Positions 34,867 to 44,062 of a stretch of 64,000 nt of DNA are shown here, one piece after another. Source of the stretch: Anaerolineae bacterium (GTDB taxonomy: Bacteria > Chloroflexota > Anaerolineae > Aggregatilineales > Phototrophicaceae). Both the position numbers and the translations under genes were made by a program. Location: the NCBI GenBank assembly GCA_022841825.1, contig JALHQT010000001.1, positions 310,001 to 374,000 on the forward strand, given 5' to 3'. The notes under the pieces are model-generated. The model was not told the DNA's origin. It ran no database searches and saw only the letters and a program-made list of their open reading frames with translations. Within the stretch, counting starts at the first letter, position 1. The number at the start of each line of letters is the position of its first letter.

Positions 34867-36351
34867 ATGTCCACTATCCAGAATTACATCGCCGGTGAAT
34901 GGCGCGCCGCGAGCAGTGGCGAAACCTTTGCCAGCCTGAACCCGGCGACTGAAGCGGTCATCGCCCATGCGGCGAAGAGCACGCGCGACGATGTCGAGGC
35001 GGCGGTTGCGGCTGCGAAGGCTGCCTTCAAGGGCTGGCGGCTGACGCCCGCACCACGACGTGGCGAAATCCTGTTTCGCGTCGCCGAAATTCTGCGCGAC
35101 CGCAAGGAAGACCTCTCCCGCCTGATGACGATGGAGATGGGCAAAGTCCTCACCGAGGCGCGCGGCGATGTGCAGGAAGCCATCGACATGGCGTATTACA
35201 TGGGCGGCGAGGGGCGTCGTCTGCTGGGCTACACCGCGCCTGTCGAGATGCCGAACAAGTTTGGCATGGCGCTACGCGAACCGTCAGGCGTTGTCGCGCT
35301 CGTCACCCCCTGGAACTTCCCGGTCGCTGTGCCGAGCTGGAAGATGCTGCCCGCGCTGGTCGCCGGGAACACAGTCATCTGGAAGCCGAGCGAAGAGACA
35401 CCTGCGATGAGCGCGGCATTCGTGCAGGTCTTCATCGACGCTGGGCTGCCGCCGGGCGTGCTCAACCTCGTACTTGGTGCGGGCGACGTTGGCGGGGCGC
35501 TGATCACACATCCGGATGTGCGCGTTGTCTCGTTCACCGGCAGCACAGCGACAGGGCTGAGTGTCTATCAGCAGGCAGCGGGGCAGGGCAAGAAGGTTTC
35601 GCTGGAGATGGGCGGGAAGAACGCCATCATCGTCATGGACGACGCCAATCTTGAACTAGCGGTGCAGGCGATCACCTGGAGTGCTTTCGGCACGACCGGG
35701 CAGCGCTGCACGGCGACCAGCCGCCTGATTGTTCACCGGGACGTTCATAACCAGCTCGTCGAGGCGCTGGTCGAAAAAGGCAGGGCGCTGCGGGTCGGCG
35801 ATGGTCTCGACCCGGATGTCGAGGTAGGACCGCTGGTCAATATGAAGGCGCTGACCAAGGTCGAGTCGTACATGGGTGTGGCGCAGGCGGAAGGCGTGCG
35901 GGCGGTGCTGGGTGGCGCGCGGTCAGCCATGCCGCATGGCTATTTCTTCCAGCCCACGCTGCTGGATCATGTGTCGCCGGAAATGCGCGTGGCGCGGGAA
36001 GAGATCTTCGGTCCAGTGCTGTCGATCATCGAAGTGGGGTCGCTCGACGAAGCAGTCGAGGTCAACAACAGCGTGATCTACGGCTTGTCGAGCAGCATAT
36101 TCACCGAGAACGTCAATGCTGCGTTCCGTGCCATCCGCGATTTGGCTACCGGGATCGTGTATATCAATCACGGCACGACGGGCGCAGAGATCCAGTTCCC
36201 GTTCGGCGGCACGCGCGGCACGGGCAACGGGATGCGCGAGGCGGGGCAGACGGCGCTGGACGGCTTCACCGAGTGGAAGTCGGTCTATGTCGATTACAGT
36301 GGGCGTTTGCAGCGCGCCCAGATCGATACTGATGCTGTATTGAACGGATAA
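34867..36351 (+). CDS. Aldehyde dehydrogenase (NAD(P)-dependent)
   Basis: The protein has 494 residues of the ALDH superfamily. [21 protein letters not shown] and [13 protein letters not shown] bind the cofactor, [10 protein letters not shown] is the glycine motif, Glu247 lies in [16 protein letters not shown] and the nucleophile Cys281 in [15 protein letters not shown]. The C-terminal [22 protein letters not shown] resembles the ALDH7-like and related semialdehyde dehydrogenases, so an amino-acid semialdehyde is a possible substrate, but this is not settled by sequence. ATG 34867 has GAGGA upstream. A TATACT box at 34825-34830 suggests its own promoter. Confidence 0.92.
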   Translation: MSTIQNYIAGEWRAASSGETFASLNPATEAVIAHAAKSTRDDVEAAVAAAKAAFKGWRLTPAPRRGEILFRVAEILRDRKEDLSRLMTMEMGKVLTEARGDVQEAIDMAYYMGGEGRRLLGYTAPVEMPNKFGMALREPSGVVALVTPWNFPVAVPSWKMLPALVAGNTVIWKPSEETPAMSAAFVQVFIDAGLPPGVLNLVLGAGDVGGALITHPDVRVVSFTGSTATGLSVYQQAAGQGKKVSLEMGGKNAIIVMDDANLELAVQAITWSAFGTTGQRCTATSRLIVHRDVHNQLVEALVEKGRALRVGDGLDPDVEVGPLVNMKALTKVESYMGVAQAEGVRAVLGGARSAMPHGYFFQPTLLDHVSPEMRVAREEIFGPVLSIIEVGSLDEAVEVNNSVIYGLSSSIFTENVNAAFRAIRDLATGIVYINHGTTGAEIQFPFGGTRGTGNGMREAGQTALDGFTEWKSVYVDYSGRLQRAQIDTDAVLNG

Positions 36352-36454
36352 TGTCCGGCGAACGTATAGGGTAAATCCCCGCCAAAAGCCGGATCAAAGG
36401 CGAGCCGGTCTGCGCGATACTCAGCCATGAATGCACTCACATCGGGGAATCATC

Positions 36455-37789
36455 ATGGCTGAGACTGCGCTCTTTCGGAAACGCTGGTTCCTGGTGTTCG
36501 CGGGGATTATTGTGATCGTCGCCGTACTTGGCGGCGTCTACTGGGTTCTCATCCAGGCGGGGTATCTCCCTTCGCCGATTGTACGCGATCCGCTTCCGCC
36601 GCCGATACTTGCCACCACACGAGATGAACGGTGGGTGCAGGATGTGCGTTACCTGGCGGACAACCTCATCTATCTTCATCCGAACGCATTCGATGCCGTG
36701 CCGCAGGACACGTTCGACGCACAGGTCAATCGCCTGATCGCGGATGTGCCGACGCTGACCGCCGCGCAGATTTGGGTTGGCATCGCGGAGATCGCGGCGC
36801 TGCTCAATGACGGACACACCGAACCGTACCTCCATGTGCCGGGCTTTTTTCGCCTGTACCCGCTGCGCCTTGGGTGGTACGGCGATGATTTGGTGGTGAC
36901 GGGCGCGCATCCCGATTATGTGGAGGCTGTCGGCGCACGGGTCACGCACATCGGTTCGACGGATGTGCAGAGCGCGTTCGAGGCGGTCGAACGTGTCATC
37001 TCGTACGACAACGCGCAAAGCTTGCGCTTCAGTTCGCAAACCTTCCTGCGCACGCCAGAGGTGCTGGCTGCGGTCGGCATTCTGGAGGACGCGGAGCGCG
37101 GTCAGTACACGTTAGAACGTCCCGATGGCGCGACGTTCGAGGTTGAAGTCGTGCCGGTCGCCACCGATGATCGTTCGTTCCAGTACGTGACGCTGTACGA
37201 TGCGCTGGACATCGCGCCTCCGGTGCGGACGCTCAATCCTGACAGGGACTACTGGTACACCTATCTTGAAGACTCGCAGACGATCTACTTTCACTACTAT
37301 CGCTGCAATGACAACCCGGATTATCCGTTTGCCGCATTCGTCACGGAGATGATGACGTTTATCGACAGCCACGAGGTCGCGCGTGTGGTGGTCGATCTGC
37401 GCTTCAACGGCGGGGGAAATTCAACCGTGATCGACCCCTTCATGGACGCGATTCGCGCGCGACCGTCGCTGATTGCGGAGGGCAAGCTGTTCGTGTTGAT
37501 CGGGCACCAGACCTTTTCGTCGGCGATGCAGAACGCTATCGACTTTGACAACCAGACGAACGCGATCCTGATCGGCGAGCCGACCGGGGGCAAGCCGAAC
37601 GCCTATGGCGAAACACGCACCTTCAATCTGCCGAATTCTGGCATAGAAGTGCAGTACTCTACGCGCTTCTTCCGCAATCTTGCGGACAGCGACCCGGAAG
37701 CAGTTATGCCGCAGATAGAAGTTTCCATCACCTGGGCGGATCTGCTGGCGGGTCATGACAGCGTGTTGGAAGCGGCGGCGAGTTTTTGA
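36455..37789 (+). CDS. Membrane-anchored S41-type peptidase
   Basis: The protein has 444 residues. A signal anchor spans about 9-33 (WFLVFAGIIVIVAVLGGVYWV). An N-terminal domain with NDGHTEPYLHVPG leads to a C-terminal tail-specific protease-like core: VARVVVDLRFNGGGNSTV and FVLIGHQTFSSAMQNAIDFD, where Ser355/Ser356 is the candidate nucleophile, then GEPTGGKPNAYGE. No clear PDZ domain is seen, so it is an atypical S41 member. The ATG at 36455 follows GGGGAAT; an in-frame ATG at 36431 is possible. It is followed by a good terminator and looks monocistronic. Its substrate is unknown. Confidence 0.82.
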   Translation: MAETALFRKRWFLVFAGIIVIVAVLGGVYWVLIQAGYLPSPIVRDPLPPPILATTRDERWVQDVRYLADNLIYLHPNAFDAVPQDTFDAQVNRLIADVPTLTAAQIWVGIAEIAALLNDGHTEPYLHVPGFFRLYPLRLGWYGDDLVVTGAHPDYVEAVGARVTHIGSTDVQSAFEAVERVISYDNAQSLRFSSQTFLRTPEVLAAVGILEDAERGQYTLERPDGATFEVEVVPVATDDRSFQYVTLYDALDIAPPVRTLNPDRDYWYTYLEDSQTIYFHYYRCNDNPDYPFAAFVTEMMTFIDSHEVARVVVDLRFNGGGNSTVIDPFMDAIRARPSLIAEGKLFVLIGHQTFSSAMQNAIDFDNQTNAILIGEPTGGKPNAYGETRTFNLPNSGIEVQYSTRFFRNLADSDPEAVMPQIEVSITWADLLAGHDSVLEAAASF

Positions 37790-37844
37790 GTTTCTTCTGC
37801 GCTTGCGGTATCCTCGCTTCACATCATTCAGCATCAGCTAAACG

Positions 37845-37875
37845 CTCCATGAATCCTGTGTTCATGGAGTATTTT
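37845..37875 (+). terminator. Intrinsic terminator after the S41 peptidase gene
   Basis: CTCCATGAA (37845-37853) pairs perfectly with TTCATGGAG (37861-37869) around TCCTGTG, followed by TATTTT. Confidence 0.85.
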
Positions 37876-37899
37876 GCCGCTGCAAGAGAAGTTAACTTG

Positions 37900-37908
37900 T
37901 GCTAAAAT
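37900..37908 (+). promoter_or_regulatory. Extended -10 promoter for iscX-nuo
   Basis: TGC-TAAAAT is an extended -10 element about 28 bases before iscX. No clear -35 is seen, as expected for this class. It follows the peptidase terminator. Confidence 0.5.
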
Positions 37909-37935
37909 GCACAATGAATACTGGTTAACGATTAG

Positions 37936-38145
37936 ATGAACGGGCTGCACTGGGATGCCTCATACGCGCTTGTGCGCGCACTCATGGCAGCGCATCCTGA
38001 TGTCGATCTCGAATCCGTCGGAATTGATCAGCTTTATCATTGGGTGATCGCGCTGCCAAACTTTGCGGACGATCCTGCCCTAGCTCATGAAGCACTGTTG
38101 GAACAATTGTTGCGCGAGTGGTATGAGGAGGCGAATGCCGAATGA
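37936..38145 (+). CDS. iscX: IscX-like iron-sulfur assembly protein
   Basis: This small acidic protein of 69 residues is collinear with IscX (YfhJ). [36 protein letters not shown] and [13 protein letters not shown] match the family's W, HPD, LPxFxDDP and EAxxEAxLLxWxxE pattern. In known bacteria IscX binds IscS and iron and tunes Fe-S cluster assembly, but it normally lies in an isc operon. Here it overlaps nuoB by 4 bases (ATGA), so it is translated with complex I subunits that need many clusters. No iscS or iscU is nearby. Confidence 0.85.
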   Translation: MNGLHWDASYALVRALMAAHPDVDLESVGIDQLYHWVIALPNFADDPALAHEALLEQLLREWYEEANAE

Positions 38146-38993
38146 GCCAGTTGGACTTACGTGAACTCCACAGCCCGGAGTTTCCCGTCCCCACCGACAT
38201 GCAGGGGAATGTCGCCATCACGAGCCTGAGCAAAATCTACAATTGGAGCCGCCGCTCTTCGATGTGGCCCCTGCTGTTCGGGCTTGCGTGCTGCGCGATT
38301 GAGATGATCGCGACGGCGGCGTCGCGTTACGACCTCTCACGCTTTGGCATGGAAGTCATGCGCGCCAGCCCTCGTCAGAGCGATTTGATGATTGTGTCGG
38401 GAACCGTCACGAAGAAGATGGTCGTCCCGATTGTGCGCATCTACAACCAGATGCCCGAACCGAAGTATGTGATGGCAATGGGGGCGTGCGCCAGCGGCGG
38501 TGGTCCCTTCAAGGAAGGCTACAACGTCGTCAGCGGCATTGACCAATACATCCCAGTCGATGTGTATATCCCAGGCTGCCCGCCGACCCCACAGGCGCTG
38601 CTCTACGGGCTGATTTCGCTTCAGAAGAAAATCGACGGTCAGTCGCTGGCAAACATGGACGACGTGCCCTGGTATGGTGTCGGTCCGTCTGACCCTGTTC
38701 CAGTGCCAGTCCTGGGTCCCGACATTATTGACCCACGTCAGGCAGAACTGATTCGCCAGCAGGCAGTGCTTGCTGCTCAGGGCAAGCCGTTTGGTGTGCG
38801 TGAATTGTCCGGTGCTGCTTTGGGCGTGCGCGCGGCGGTCCCGGTTGTCGAGGCGAAGCCCGCTTTGGAAGCGGCGACGGCATCTACCGAGGCAGCAGCG
38901 GAGCTAGATCCAGAGAAAGCGGCACGTTTGGCGAAGCGAGAAGCCGCGTTGGCGCGTAAGCGTGCGGCACAGGGTGGAGAAAAGAGCGAGTAA
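38142..38993 (+). CDS. nuoB: NADH-quinone oxidoreductase subunit B
   Basis: Complex I subunit of 283 residues that holds the N2 cluster next to the quinone site. Cluster cysteines are the tandem Cys50-Cys51 ([10 protein letters not shown]), Cys116 ([11 protein letters not shown]) and Cys146 ([10 protein letters not shown]). The core ends near residue 165; the remaining 110 or so residues are an Ala/Glu/Lys-rich extension ([20 protein letters not shown], then [19 protein letters not shown]) not found in short NuoB proteins. It overlaps iscX and lies 3 bases before nuoCD. Confidence 0.95.
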   Translation: MSQLDLRELHSPEFPVPTDMQGNVAITSLSKIYNWSRRSSMWPLLFGLACCAIEMIATAASRYDLSRFGMEVMRASPRQSDLMIVSGTVTKKMVVPIVRIYNQMPEPKYVMAMGACASGGGPFKEGYNVVSGIDQYIPVDVYIPGCPPTPQALLYGLISLQKKIDGQSLANMDDVPWYGVGPSDPVPVPVLGPDIIDPRQAELIRQQAVLAAQGKPFGVRELSGAALGVRAAVPVVEAKPALEAATASTEAAAELDPEKAARLAKREAALARKRAAQGGEKSE

Positions 38994-38996
38994 CTC

Positions 38997-40871
38997 ATGA
39001 CCGATATGCTTGCACCTGTCGCGCCGACCGAACTCGAAACGGGGTCGGCGCTCGAATACCTGAAGAACAAATTTCCCGACGCGGTCAAGGATGACACGCG
39101 CCAGGGATTCGGTGGTGTGGTGATCGACCGTTCAAAGCTGGTCGATGTTGCGCGCGCTGTGCGTGACGAGCTGGGCTACGACTATCTGTCGAGCGCTACT
39201 GCTGTCGATTATCACGGCATCAGCGATCATATGGAGATGGTCTATCACGCTTTCCGCACCTCTGGGGGTCCCGCGCTGGTGATGAAGGCGCAGACGCCGC
39301 GCGAGAATGCCGAAGTTCCGTCGCTCGTCGGCGTGTGGCCCGGTGCTGACTTCCAGGAACGCGAGGCATACGACCTCTACGGCATCCAGTTCCCCGGTCA
39401 CCCCAACCAGAAACGCATTCTGCTCTGGGATGGCTTTGACGGACACCCGATGCGCAAGGACTGGAAAGAAGCGTATTACGAGGAAGATCACAAGCCTTTC
39501 GAGAGCCGCTGGCCCAAAGGTTACGTGCGCCGCGCTGAAGAGCTAAACATCTTCGGAAAGAACGTCCGGTATCCCGCCGACTTGGATCTGAGTCGCCTGA
39601 CGGATACTTCCGAGCAGTCGATCTACAGCGGCATGGGCTTGGGCGTGGATGTGCAGGAACTGACAGCCGAACCAGGGCAGATGCGCACGGATCGACTGGT
39701 TGTCAACCTCGGTCCGCACCATCCCAGCACGCATGGTGTGTTCCGCATGGTCGTTACGCTGGATGGCGAGACGGTCGAGACGCTCGAACCGGTCATGGGC
39801 TATCTGCACCGCAATCATGAGAAGATCGGCGAACGCAACGCCTGGCTGATGAACATCCCGTTCACCGACCGCCTCGATTACATCAGCAGCATGGGCAACA
39901 ACATGGGCTATGTGATGGCGGTTGAGCAGCTCCTGGCGAAGGGTGCGCGCTACACACCGCCAACCTATCGCGCGGAAGTCATCCGAGTGTTGATGGTCGA
40001 GCTGACGCGCATCGTAAACCACCTGTGGGCGATTGGCTTCCTGCTCAACGACCTGGGTGCGTTCTTCACACCCGCGCTGTACGCGATTGCCGAACGCGAG
40101 AAGATCCTCGATTTCTTCGAGGCGACGGCGGGCAGCCGCCTGATGTGCAACTACATGCGCTTCCAGGGTGTCTACAAGGACCTTCCGGAGCGGATGCGTG
40201 GAACATCCAACACGCTCAACGACAAGATTCGTGATTTCAATACGATGGATTACCTGGCAGAACTCATCAACGAGCGACTGCCGCGCTCCATCGACGAGCT
40301 GGATCACTTCCTGACGGACAGCGAAATCATCAAGACGCGCTGCGAAGGCGTGGGCATCCTGCCGCCAGAGATGGGTGTTGCTTACAGTGCGACGGGTCCG
40401 CTGCTGCGCGCCAGTGGCGTGCCTTACGACATCCGCCGCATGGACCCGTACAGCATCTATCCCGAACTCGATTTCGACATCTGCACGCGCCCGAATGGCG
40501 ATGTCTACGACCGCTATCTCATCCGCCTGGACGAGATGCGCGAAAGCATCCGCATCCTCAAGCAGTGCCTTCCGCGACTGGAAGCGACGCAGGGCGAGGA
40601 CATCTTCGCCGGTAACAAGGCGATCTACGCGCCGCGCGTGCCCGTCGGCGAGGCATATGGTCGTGTCGATAACCCCAAGGGTGAACTTGGCTTCTACGTC
40701 GTCTCCGAAGGCGATCCGAAGGGTCCACAGAATCCCTGGCGCTATCACGTTCGCGCCCCAAGTTTCATCAACCTGACGGCGTTGGGGCAGATGTGCAAGG
40801 GACATAAGGTCGCGGATATTGTGGTCATCCTCGGTAGTATCGACATCGTGTTGGGGGAGACGGATCGGTAA
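38997..40871 (+). CDS. nuoCD: NADH-quinone oxidoreductase fused subunits C/D
   Basis: The 624-residue fusion of the 30- and 49-kDa complex I subunits. The NuoC part (about 15-190) contains [20 protein letters not shown] and [24 protein letters not shown] linker of about 40 residues leads to NuoD (about 225-624) with [38 protein letters not shown]-like packing and the conserved C-terminal [20 protein letters not shown]. NuoD forms the quinone cavity with NuoB. Fused NuoCD is known in other phyla such as enterobacteria. Its stop and the nuoI start overlap (TAATG). Confidence 0.94.
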   Translation: MTDMLAPVAPTELETGSALEYLKNKFPDAVKDDTRQGFGGVVIDRSKLVDVARAVRDELGYDYLSSATAVDYHGISDHMEMVYHAFRTSGGPALVMKAQTPRENAEVPSLVGVWPGADFQEREAYDLYGIQFPGHPNQKRILLWDGFDGHPMRKDWKEAYYEEDHKPFESRWPKGYVRRAEELNIFGKNVRYPADLDLSRLTDTSEQSIYSGMGLGVDVQELTAEPGQMRTDRLVVNLGPHHPSTHGVFRMVVTLDGETVETLEPVMGYLHRNHEKIGERNAWLMNIPFTDRLDYISSMGNNMGYVMAVEQLLAKGARYTPPTYRAEVIRVLMVELTRIVNHLWAIGFLLNDLGAFFTPALYAIAEREKILDFFEATAGSRLMCNYMRFQGVYKDLPERMRGTSNTLNDKIRDFNTMDYLAELINERLPRSIDELDHFLTDSEIIKTRCEGVGILPPEMGVAYSATGPLLRASGVPYDIRRMDPYSIYPELDFDICTRPNGDVYDRYLIRLDEMRESIRILKQCLPRLEATQGEDIFAGNKAIYAPRVPVGEAYGRVDNPKGELGFYVVSEGDPKGPQNPWRYHVRAPSFINLTALGQMCKGHKVADIVVILGSIDIVLGETDR

Positions 40872-41686
40872 TGAATGGGATGGGTATTCTGAAGGGCTTG
40901 GGCGTCACGCTTAAGCACTTCTTCCAGACATATGTAGATGACATCAAGTACGGCGGGCGCAAGTACATCGGCAACGAGAACTTCGAGACTCGCCAGGGCT
41001 TGAAGGCGCAGGGTGCCTACACCGTCCAGTACCCCGAAGAAAAGCTGGCGATGCCGGAGCGCTTCCGCTTCGTGCCGTTCCTGGTCGTCGAAGAACCCGA
41101 TCACCCGGATCGGGCGGGGCATGACTGGTGTACGAGCTGCGGGATTTGCGCGAAGGTCTGCCCGCCGCAGTGCATCTGGATCGTACGCAGCGAAGATCCT
41201 GTGACCAAGCGCCCGGTGCCAGAACCGGAAGCGTTCTTTATCGACATCGACATCTGCATGAACTGCGGCTACTGTGCGGAGTTCTGCCCGTTCGACGCGA
41301 TCAAGATGGATCACGATTACGAAATGGCGGATTACGACCGCACGGGCGTCGGGCTGCATATTCACGACAAGCCGCGCCTGAGCAAGCCGTTCAGCTACTA
41401 CTATGACATCGCGCCGACGACGGCTGCGGAAGAAGCGGCGGGGCGCGGCGGATGGGAACACCCGGACGTCATCAAGGAAAAGAAGAAGTCTGGGCAGCCG
41501 GTCATGGATAAGCCCTGGCACATGCTGCGTGCGGAAGACCCGGAAGCGCGTGCTGCGGCGGCTGCCGCTGCGCAGGCGGCTGCGGCTTCTGCCAGCGCGT
41601 CAGCAGGACCGAAAGTCGATATGGCGGCGGAACGTGCCAAGCGTCGCCAGGAGGCGCTGGCACGCCATCGCGCCTGGAAGCAGTAG
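40871..41686 (+). CDS. nuoI: NADH-quinone oxidoreductase subunit I
   Basis: Ferredoxin-like complex I subunit of 271 residues with two 4Fe-4S clusters (N6a, N6b). Cluster ligands are Cys87/90/93 with Cys97 and Cys129/132/135 with Cys139, in WCTSCGICAKVCPPQC and ICMNCGYCAEFCPFDAI. The N-terminal amphipathic part (1-25) contacts the membrane arm. After residue 160 there is an extra tail, ending in an Ala/Ser-rich segment (about 220-245) and a basic end (AERAKRRQEALARHRAWKQ), similar in style to the NuoB tail. No other nuo genes follow, so the remaining subunits must be elsewhere. Confidence 0.94.
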   Translation: MNGMGILKGLGVTLKHFFQTYVDDIKYGGRKYIGNENFETRQGLKAQGAYTVQYPEEKLAMPERFRFVPFLVVEEPDHPDRAGHDWCTSCGICAKVCPPQCIWIVRSEDPVTKRPVPEPEAFFIDIDICMNCGYCAEFCPFDAIKMDHDYEMADYDRTGVGLHIHDKPRLSKPFSYYYDIAPTTAAEEAAGRGGWEHPDVIKEKKKSGQPVMDKPWHMLRAEDPEARAAAAAAAQAAAASASASAGPKVDMAAERAKRRQEALARHRAWKQ

Positions 41687-41723
41687 CCTCTACGGAAACG
41701 GCGACAATCGAGCACACAGCTTC

Positions 41724-41757
41724 AGAGGTTCTCCAGTGCGAGAACCTCTTGTTATTC
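41724..41757 (+). terminator. Intrinsic terminator after nuoI
   Basis: AGAGGTTCTC (41724-41733) pairs perfectly with GAGAACCTCT (41740-41749) around CAGTGC, followed by TGTTATT. Confidence 0.82.
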
Positions 41758-41774
41758 CGGTCAACACACGGCAG

Positions 41775-41783
41775 TGGTAAAAT
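41775..41783 (+). promoter_or_regulatory. Extended -10 promoter for the methyltransferase gene
   Basis: TGG-TAAAAT lies 16 bases before ATG 41799, implying a very short or near-leaderless 5' end. Confidence 0.45.
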
Positions 41784-41798
41784 AGCCCTGCGCAGCGC

Positions 41799-42578
41799 AT
41801 GAGAATACATGGCATGATCCCTAATGATGATTTGTACCAGCGAACCCGCCGCTCATGGGAAGCGATTTGGGAGGAAGAGAGCAGCATCCGCGATGAGATC
41901 GAGGTGCTGAAGGAAGCTCGAACGAGCGACCAGTTTGATGTGTTCCCGCCCTTTCTTTCGAAAGAAGGCTACATTCTTGAAGCCGGGAGCGGTCTCGGCG
42001 CGACACTGCTGCTGCTCCGTGATCGTGGCTACAAGATGATCGGGTGCGATTATGCCGAGCGAGCGCTGCACCAGTTTTACAGCTATGATGCGACGATCCC
42101 CGTGAATGTCGCGGATGTTCACGCCCTGCCATACGCGACAGACTCATTACATGGTTACCTTTCGTTTGGCGTCTTCGAACACTTCGCACAGGGAATGTCC
42201 GCCGCGCTTCGAGAAGCGTGTCGCGTACTTGTACCGGGCGGCATCCTGGTGATGACGATCCCCTATCCCAACGTCGTAAACCGATATGTTCGCTGGCGGC
42301 GCAGGTCATCCGGCAAGAGCGTGCTGAATAATGACGACTTCTTCGAGAGCACCTACACGCGCCGGGACTTAGAGCGCGAACTGCGCGATGCAGGGTTCGA
42401 CGTCTTGGTCGCCAAGCCGACCAGTCACAGCTTTACCTTTTGGGGGCTGGGTGGCGTGTTCCGCGCGCCCGGCTACTATCGCACGTCGACTCTTGCGGAA
42501 TTCTGCGGCGCGCTGGCGCGCGAGACGCTGCCCTGGGCGTTCAATTACTCGACGATGATGATAGGTCGGAAGCGATAG
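41799..42578 (+). CDS. Class I SAM-dependent methyltransferase
   Basis: The protein has 259 residues. GYILEAGSGLGATLLLLRDRG is the SAM-binding loop, MIGCDYAERALHQF motif II, and HALPYATDSLHGYLSFGVFEHF and LREACRVLVPGGILVMTIPYPN the later motifs. A C-terminal segment RRDLERELRDAGFDVL is common in UbiG/UbiE-like small-molecule and polysaccharide-modifying methyltransferases. The substrate is unknown. The start may be ATG 41799 or ATG 41814 five codons later; neither has a good Shine-Dalgarno. It stands alone between the nuoI terminator and mrp. Confidence 0.8.
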   Translation: MRIHGMIPNDDLYQRTRRSWEAIWEEESSIRDEIEVLKEARTSDQFDVFPPFLSKEGYILEAGSGLGATLLLLRDRGYKMIGCDYAERALHQFYSYDATIPVNVADVHALPYATDSLHGYLSFGVFEHFAQGMSAALREACRVLVPGGILVMTIPYPNVVNRYVRWRRRSSGKSVLNNDDFFESTYTRRDLERELRDAGFDVLVAKPTSHSFTFWGLGGVFRAPGYYRTSTLAEFCGALARETLPWAFNYSTMMIGRKR

Positions 42579-42615
42579 TCGAGACTTACGCTCGCATTTT
42601 GATGATGAACATCTT

Positions 42616-42621
42616 TATAAT
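42616..42621 (+). promoter_or_regulatory. Possible -10 element for mrp
   Basis: TATAAT lies 38 bases before ATG 42660. No convincing -35 at 16-18 bases is present. Confidence 0.35.
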
Positions 42622-42659
42622 GGATGTCGGTGTGCAAACTGGAAAAGGAACGATTGAGC

Positions 42660-43712
42660 ATGACTGAACTTCGTGACCAGGTGATGGCAGCGCTCGGCAC
42701 CGTCATCGAGCCAGAACTCGACCGCGATATTGTGTCGCTGGGCATGGTACGCGACCTCAGCATCGAGGGAAGTACCGCGCAATTCACCATTGTCCTGACG
42801 ACGCCCGCGTGCCCGCTGAAAAACGTGTTCATCGAACGCTGTGATGCGGCTGTGATCGGCAAGATCCCTGGTATCTCGCGGCTTGACATCAAGTGGGACG
42901 CCCAGGTGCCGACGGACAAGAAGATGTTCGGGCGACTGGACGTGCCAATTCGCAGCATTGTCGCTGTGCACAGCGGCAAGGGTGGGGTGGGGAAGAGCAC
43001 GGTTTCCACCAATCTCGCCTGTGCGCTGGCGGAGGCTGGCGCGCGTGTCGGGTTGATTGACGCAGACATCCTCAATCCGAATCTGCCGATGATGACAGGG
43101 TTGGGTTATGGGCGTCCGCGCGTGGTTGATAACAAGATGATGCCGATTGAAGCCTATGGCGTCAAAGTCATGAGTACAGGCTTTCTGAGTGATCCGGGTA
43201 AGCCGATGATCATGCGCGGTCCCATGCTGCACAGTGCGATTCGCCAGTTCTTCATGGATGTGAACTGGGGGCAGTTGGATTACATGATTGTCGATTTGCC
43301 GCCAGGAACGGGCGATGCGCCGCTTTCGCTGGCACAGTCGTTCCCGTTGACCGGCGCGGTCATCGTGACACAGCCTCAGGAAGTTGCGGTCAGCGATGCA
43401 CTGCGCAGCGCCGCGATGTTTGAGACCCTGAATGTTCCCGTATTGGGGGTTGTCGAAAATATGGCAGGCGACTTCTTCGGCAGCGGGGGTGGAGAAACGC
43501 TGGCACATCAGCGCGGCGTGCCGTTCCTGGGACGTATTCCGATGGATGCAGAAGTGCGCAAAGGCGGGGACTACGGGCGTCCCGTCGTTATCCACCAGCC
43601 AGACAGCCCAGCAGGCAGGGCGTTCCATACGCTGGCACAGATGACTGCCGCGCGCATCAGTGTTGTCATGCTCCAGACGGCGGATGTCATTCCGCTCACC
43701 GTCATCGGCTGA
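42660..43712 (+). CDS. Mrp/NBP35 family iron-sulfur carrier ATPase
   Basis: The protein has 350 residues. An N-terminal MIP18/DUF59 domain (about 3-80, with TTPACPLKNVFIERC) precedes a ParA-like P-loop ATPase: VAVHSGKGGVGKSTVSTNLA (deviant Walker A, about 101-120), GLIDADILNPNLPMM, YMIVDLPPGTGDAPLSL and VIVTQPQEVAVSDALR. The usual CxxC cluster-binding pair after GVVENM is absent: the segment reads VVENMAGDFFGSGGGE. The family role is loading or carrying Fe-S clusters; loss of CxxC makes the cluster site uncertain, though some actinobacterial relatives also lack it. ATG 42660 follows AAGGAA. An earlier start at 42624 is less likely. Confidence 0.9.
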   Translation: MTELRDQVMAALGTVIEPELDRDIVSLGMVRDLSIEGSTAQFTIVLTTPACPLKNVFIERCDAAVIGKIPGISRLDIKWDAQVPTDKKMFGRLDVPIRSIVAVHSGKGGVGKSTVSTNLACALAEAGARVGLIDADILNPNLPMMTGLGYGRPRVVDNKMMPIEAYGVKVMSTGFLSDPGKPMIMRGPMLHSAIRQFFMDVNWGQLDYMIVDLPPGTGDAPLSLAQSFPLTGAVIVTQPQEVAVSDALRSAAMFETLNVPVLGVVENMAGDFFGSGGGETLAHQRGVPFLGRIPMDAEVRKGGDYGRPVVIHQPDSPAGRAFHTLAQMTAARISVVMLQTADVIPLTVIG

Positions 43713-43715
43713 TCA

Positions 43716-43997
43716 TCAGTCATCCAGACCCAGTACCTGGATGGTATCGTCCGCGCTTTTGACACGATTGTAGCGCCCGATCAGCAGCCAGAAGAGGAAG
43801 CTGGCGAGCGCCGCAATCGCAAAGGCAAGGACAGCTTCGCCCTGCACACCGCGAAACTGGATATAGTTCCAGGTGAAGATATAGACCGGGATCAGAGTCA
43901 ACAAGACGATCCGGCGCTTCTTATAGTCAATCCGCTGGAACAGGATCATCAGAAAGAGAAACAGCCCCAGCAGCAGGAAAAACACACTCCATTCCAC
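43716..43997 (-). CDS. Small membrane protein of unknown function
   Basis: The protein has 93 residues with about three membrane segments: SVFFLLLGLFLFLMILF (about 4-20), RIVLLTLIPVYIFTWNYI (about 29-46) and VLAFAIAALASFLFWLLIG (about 56-74). A short polar C-terminal tail follows. No family is recognised. It is convergent with mrp, with three bases between the stops. It follows the beta-lactamase-like gene by 65 bases on the same strand and may share its transcript. Confidence 0.65.
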   Translation of the reverse strand: MEWSVFFLLLGLFLFLMILFQRIDYKKRRIVLLTLIPVYIFTWNYIQFRGVQGEAVLAFAIAALASFLFWLLIGRYNRVKSADDTIQVLGLDD

Positions 43998-44062
43998 GAC
44001 TTCTCACCTTTGAACGCCACTTTCATCTCAAGACATTGTACGTCATCCACATAAGGCGGAGA

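Noticed and set aside
39543-40805. 420-codon open frame antisense to nuoCD
   Set aside because: It is a shadow of NuoD, whose motifs are unmistakable.
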